A DNA stretch of 64,000 bases, taken from the NCBI GenBank assembly GCA_017521405.1, contig JAFXCP010000011.1, positions 62,001 to 126,000 of the forward strand, read 5' to 3'. Source of the stretch: Akkermansia sp. (GTDB taxonomy: Bacteria > Verrucomicrobiota > Verrucomicrobiia > Verrucomicrobiales > Akkermansiaceae). Numbering within the stretch: position 1 is the first letter of the stretch; each line of letters starts with the position of its first letter. The position numbers and the translations under genes were made by a program. Under the pieces are notes generated by a model that made no database searches, was not told the origin of the DNA, and worked only from the letters and a program-made list of their open reading frames with translations. Of the stretch, positions 61,008-64,000 are shown one piece after another.

Positions 61008-61964
61008 ATGGCACAAGCAGATTTAAGTGTAGGAGTTGATATGGGCGGCACCACGGTAAAAATCGCCGTAGTGCATGGTACAGAGCTTATTTACAAAGCA
61101 GAACCGCTGCATACCCCGGATTACGGCACACCGGAAGCACTCACAGCCGCAGTGGGCGCTCGGGTGCAGGAACTGCAAGCCCAATACCCCGCCATCTGCG
61201 CCGTGGGTATGGGCATCCCCGGCTTTGTGGACCACGACCGCGGCATGGCAGATTCACTGGCCAACGTACCCGGATGGTACGATGTACCCATCCGCCGCAT
61301 GCTGGAAGAAATAACAGGACTGCCCGCCGCCGTGGATAACGATGCCAACTGCATGGCTTATGCCGAGTGGAAACTGGGCGCCGGCAAAGGATTGGATAAC
61401 CTCGTATGCCTCACTCTGGGCACCGGCGTAGGCTCCGGCATTGTGGCAGGCGGTCGCATGCTGCGAGGCTCCATCGGCGCCGCCGGAGAACTGGGCAACC
61501 TGAGCGTGGACTACAAAGGACGCCAAGGCTATTACAAAAACCATGGTGCCTTAGAATCCTACATGGGACACCGCCGCATCCAGGAAGATGCCTTTGCCGC
61601 CTACCAAGCCGCAGGCACCCCCCGCAGCATGGAAGACTGCGCCCCCTACCCGTTGGAACTGGCCGCCAAAGAGGGAGATGCCATCGCCTGCGCCATCTGG
61701 GACGACCTCGCCCGCAAACTCTCCTGCGCCCTACTCTCCTGCCATTACATCCTGAATCCGGATGCCTTCATCATCGGCGGCGGCGTGGCAAAAGCCGGAG
61801 ACCTGCTCCTTACCCCCCTGCGCCAATACATGAAAGAACAAATGTACGCCCCGCACTTCGAACGCCTGAAGATTTTGCCCGCCATGTTCAGCAACGATGC
61901 CGGCATCATCGGCGCTGCGGAAATGGCCCTCCTGGAAAAAGATTGCCCGGAGCTGCACCGCTAA
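61008..61964 (+). CDS. ROK family sugar kinase (glucokinase-like) without zinc motif
   Basis: A 318-residue ASKHA kinase. The phosphate-1 loop is GVDMGGTTVKIAV (9-21), the catalytic Asp is in VDNDANCMAYAEW (near 106), and the adenosine motif is TLGTGVGSGIVAGG. In the usual ROK consensus region (about 160-184) the histidine and three cysteines that hold zinc are missing: the segment reads GELGNLSVDYKGRQGYYKN. Likely phosphorylates glucose or another sugar in the cytoplasm. The start follows a TAGCAT box by six bases. Confidence 0.85.
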   Translation: MAQADLSVGVDMGGTTVKIAVVHGTELIYKAEPLHTPDYGTPEALTAAVGARVQELQAQYPAICAVGMGIPGFVDHDRGMADSLANVPGWYDVPIRRMLEEITGLPAAVDNDANCMAYAEWKLGAGKGLDNLVCLTLGTGVGSGIVAGGRMLRGSIGAAGELGNLSVDYKGRQGYYKNHGALESYMGHRRIQEDAFAAYQAAGTPRSMEDCAPYPLELAAKEGDAIACAIWDDLARKLSCALLSCHYILNPDAFIIGGGVAKAGDLLLTPLRQYMKEQMYAPHFERLKILPAMFSNDAGIIGAAEMALLEKDCPELHR

Positions 61965-61983
61965 CCCCTTGCACACACCCCAG

Positions 61984-62019
61984 AAAACCCCACCGGCACC
62001 ACACCGGCGGGGTTTTTCT
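61984..62019. terminator. Terminator after the ROK kinase gene
   Basis: AAACCCC-ACCGG pairs with CCGGC-GGGGTTT around a short loop, followed by a T run; A residues on the 5' side let it serve the convergent Nudix gene as well. Confidence 0.8.
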
Positions 62020-62044
62020 GTTTTAGGGCTAATACCACTGCGCC

Positions 62045-62653
62045 CTACATAGAGCGCAAAGCATCCACACAAATAGCAGACCACGTTTCCAAACGCTCAT
62101 ACAGAGGGCCACCCAGCTCCTCCAAACTGCGGAACTCCAGCTCCGCCAGTGCCTTCTCATTCGGCCGCACACAATCATCATCCAGCTCAAAACGATGCAC
62201 AATCCCCAAGTGAACAGAACCCACCTCATTCGTATCATCATTTATCACCGCCAGCAATTCCTGCGTGGCAGAACCGGTAAAACTTATCTCCTCCCGAATC
62301 TCTCGCTCCAAGCAGGAAAGATACGTCTCAATACTCGCCGTAAGCCCATCAATAGGGTTAATATGCCCCCCAATACCCAAGGACATCTTATTATGCAAGC
62401 GGCTCTCATTCCCCTTGGACGTACGAGCATAAGAAAGCACCTTCCCCCTGTGGCAGAATATAGCATACGTAATCAGCTGCTTATACTGCGGCGACTGCTC
62501 CGCCAATTCACGCTCCATATACCGCGCCACTCCGGGCTGCAAAAAAGCCGCCAAATAATCCTGCGGATTCATCCGCACACCATTAAATGCACCCACCGCC
62601 TCGAACACCTCGCGCGGCACCACCAAAACCTGCTCACCCTGATATCGTGACAT
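62045..62653 (-). CDS. Nudix-like predicted phosphoesterase
   Basis: A 202-residue protein with a recognisable Nudix helix: GIGGHINPIDG followed by a Glu and CLEREIREEI (about 110-140), the last giving the RExxEE core. The N-terminal 90 residues (VLVVPREVFEAVGAF...) are a lineage-specific addition also seen in predicted phosphoesterases of this type. Substrate unknown. The ATG at 62653 follows a -10 box by six bases; an upstream in-frame codon (62743) was rejected. Confidence 0.8.
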   Translation of the reverse strand: MSRYQGEQVLVVPREVFEAVGAFNGVRMNPQDYLAAFLQPGVARYMERELAEQSPQYKQLITYAIFCHRGKVLSYARTSKGNESRLHNKMSLGIGGHINPIDGLTASIETYLSCLEREIREEISFTGSATQELLAVINDDTNEVGSVHLGIVHRFELDDDCVRPNEKALAELEFRSLEELGGPLYERLETWSAICVDALRSM

Positions 62654-62659
62654 GCGCGT

Positions 62660-62688
62660 AATGTATCGCAATCCCCCCATGCAGTCAA
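62660..62688 (-). promoter_or_regulatory. Leaderless-type promoter of the Nudix gene
   Basis: On the minus strand TTGACT (62683-62688), 17 bp, TACATT (62660-62665), six bases, ATG at 62653. Confidence 0.7.
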
Positions 62689-62761
62689 GCCTATTCCCCC
62701 CGTAAATAAGCACTGCCCGCACCCCGCATTTAAGATATACCAAAAACTAACAAGAACATCC

Positions 62762-62790
62762 TTGCCATGTGCTCGTATGTATGTTAGGAT
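62762..62790 (+). promoter_or_regulatory. Promoter of the OprB-like porin gene
   Basis: TTGCCA (62762-62767), 17 bp, TAGGAT (62785-62790); the ATG at 62799 is 8 nt later. Confidence 0.65.
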
Positions 62791-62798
62791 GCCGCCGC

Positions 62799-64000
62799 AT
62801 GCTTACCACGACTATTAAAAAACTCTTCCTTCCCCTCGCCCTTGGCGCCGCTGCCCTGCTCCCCGCCTCCGCGGCTTGGGAAAACGTAGTCCCCGGCTCC
62901 CTTATCTACAACGCCCATATGCTCACCCCGGGAGATAACGCCCCGGAATTCAAGAAAAAGGCGAACGACCTCTACGGCACCCAATGGTTCGTGGACCTCT
63001 ATTATGGCTACTGGGCCATCGATAACACCACCCCCGGCTACAGCACCCACGGCCAAATCGCCATCCTTTACGCCATCCTCCAGCAGCGCCTCATCGAGGA
63101 CTCCCTCAATGGCGGCACCTGGCTCCGCGCGGATTTGGCCGGCTCCTGGGGACTGGACCACGATACCTCCCACGCAGAAACCTACTTCGCAGACGGCATC
63201 GGCATGTGTTCCGGCCTCCATACCGATGTGATGGGCCCCAACGATATCGCCTTCCTCGAAGTATCCGTCAAACACTTCTTCGCCCGCAAACGTGCCTGCC
63301 TTACCGCCGGCATGATTAAACTGAACAACTACTACGACCGCGTACGCCACGCCCGCTTTATGAACGATAACTTCGAAAGCTCCGGCGTCCTCCCCCTCCC
63401 CTATAACAACCTGGCCGCCATCCTGCAAACAGAAATCGATAAAAGCAACTACCTGAGCGCCGCCATCACCCGCATGGGCACCCCTTGGGGTCACAACCCC
63501 TTTACCCCCAAACGCGCTAACGGCTATGCCCTCGTAGGTGAATACGGCCACGTCTTTGCAGATGGGGATGCCACCGCCCGCATCAGCCCCTTCTTCTGCG
63601 AGCAAGACACCCCCGGCACCGATGGCCGCGACCACGGCCACCACGCCCTCGGCCTCTTCGGCAGCATTGATTACCAAATCACAGACCACCTCCGCATATA
63701 CTCCCGCCTCGGCTGGGCAGAAAGCGACTACCAACGCTGCCGGGGCGAATTCTCCATCGGCACCACCGCACACCTTTGCCCCGCCCGCCCGGATGACTAC
63801 CTCGGCGTAGGCTTCGGCATCTACAAAGGCGCGGATACCGATACCCGCCCCACCGTTAACGATTACGAAAAAGTTCTGGAAATCATGTACAACGTGCAAG
63901 TAAACAACTACTTCCACATCACCCCCTACTTCCAGCTCATCCTCACCCCGGCCTACCGCGACATCCGCCACGCCAGCGCCACCGGCATCCAAGCCGGCTT
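62799..64000 (+). CDS. OprB-like carbohydrate-selective porin (3' end outside window)
   Basis: An open frame of 400 codons continuing past the window end. It begins with a signal peptide (LFLPLALGAAALLPASA). The mature part has alternating short beta strands rich in Tyr, Trp, Phe and Gly with acidic turns, including WFVDLYYGYWAIDN, LRADLAGSWGLDHD and ACLTAGMIKLNNYYD, in the order seen in OprB-family outer-membrane barrels. It probably admits sugars across the outer membrane. The missing 3' end prevents a check of the terminal strand. Confidence 0.72.
   Translation, partial: MLTTTIKKLFLPLALGAAALLPASAAWENVVPGSLIYNAHMLTPGDNAPEFKKKANDLYGTQWFVDLYYGYWAIDNTTPGYSTHGQIAILYAILQQRLIEDSLNGGTWLRADLAGSWGLDHDTSHAETYFADGIGMCSGLHTDVMGPNDIAFLEVSVKHFFARKRACLTAGMIKLNNYYDRVRHARFMNDNFESSGVLPLPYNNLAAILQTEIDKSNYLSAAITRMGTPWGHNPFTPKRANGYALVGEYGHVFADGDATARISPFFCEQDTPGTDGRDHGHHALGLFGSIDYQITDHLRIYSRLGWAESDYQRCRGEFSIGTTAHLCPARPDDYLGVGFGIYKGADTDTRPTVNDYEKVLEIMYNVQVNNYFHITPYFQLILTPAYRDIRHASATGIQAG

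Noticed and set aside
62784..63992. Minus-strand open frame of 402 codons
   Set aside because: Antisense to the OprB-like porin gene, which has a promoter and signal peptide.

Overview
The window looks like a chromosomal segment of a Gram-negative bacterium of the phylum Verrucomicrobiota, possibly near Akkermansiaceae. This is an inference. The evidence is lpxA, an OprB-like porin, TIGR03790, DUF2851 and DUF1573 family proteins, a PA14-like envelope protein and a C-rich background. Almost all of the window is densely packed housekeeping sequence: ileS, lspA, leuS, htpG, ptsHI, menE-like, fabG, ffh, katA, rpsI-rplM, infA, argA, secA, lpxA, aroB, dinG, hrpB, rpmI-rplT, rpoZ and smpB. I saw no tRNA, rRNA, transposase, integrase or CRISPR array.

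The standout is at 2025-7463 on the minus strand. It is a two-gene operon placed between a DUF1573-like gene and leuS. The first gene encodes a 995-residue P-loop ATPase and the second an 814-residue divergent adenosine deaminase that keeps every catalytic motif of the family. This is the architecture of the RADAR anti-phage system (rdrA-rdrB). It has its own strong promoter, and rdrA is visibly AT-richer than the chromosome. rdrB also carries a 39-bp in-frame direct duplication of the barrel strand bearing the E-x-R-x-x-P motif. A second AT-rich patch (about 26400-28230) holds a dGTPase-family gene, which may be another nucleotide-pool defence gene, and a doubtful small ORF.

Region by region: 1-2046 ileS end, lspA, DUF1573. 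2025-7513 RADAR. 7574-13080 leuS, a degenerate SDR-like gene and htpG. 13167-16487 ptsI/ptsH divergent from a menE-like gene. 16459-20715 envelope and membrane genes plus khpB. 20789-24734 a lone OppD-type ATPase, fabG, ogt and TIGR03790. 24744-28093 ffh and the dgt patch. 28234-31004 tatD, a proline-racemase-like gene and a DMT exporter. 31149-34603 STAS, DUF2851 and catalase. 34695-42118 ribosomal proteins, IF-1, argA, secA and an AI-2E transporter. 42226-45573 PH-domain gene, small ORF, lpxA, gph, flavodoxin reductase and rlmH. 45705-49870 an aroB / tandem M29 aminopeptidase / phosphoesterase operon. 49875-56839 LOG protein, dinG, hrpB and an Spx/ArsC-like gene. 56967-62653 rpmI-rplT, acyltransferase, M42 peptidase, rpoZ, smpB, ROK kinase and Nudix. 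62799-end an OprB-like porin.

A second theme is how genes start. At least twelve genes have a recognisable -35/-10 promoter (consensus near TTGMCA-N16..18-TANNNT) whose -10 box ends only 6-7 nt before the start codon. Their predicted mRNAs are therefore leaderless. Several more have leaders of only about 2-5 nt. This pattern was used to choose many starts below.
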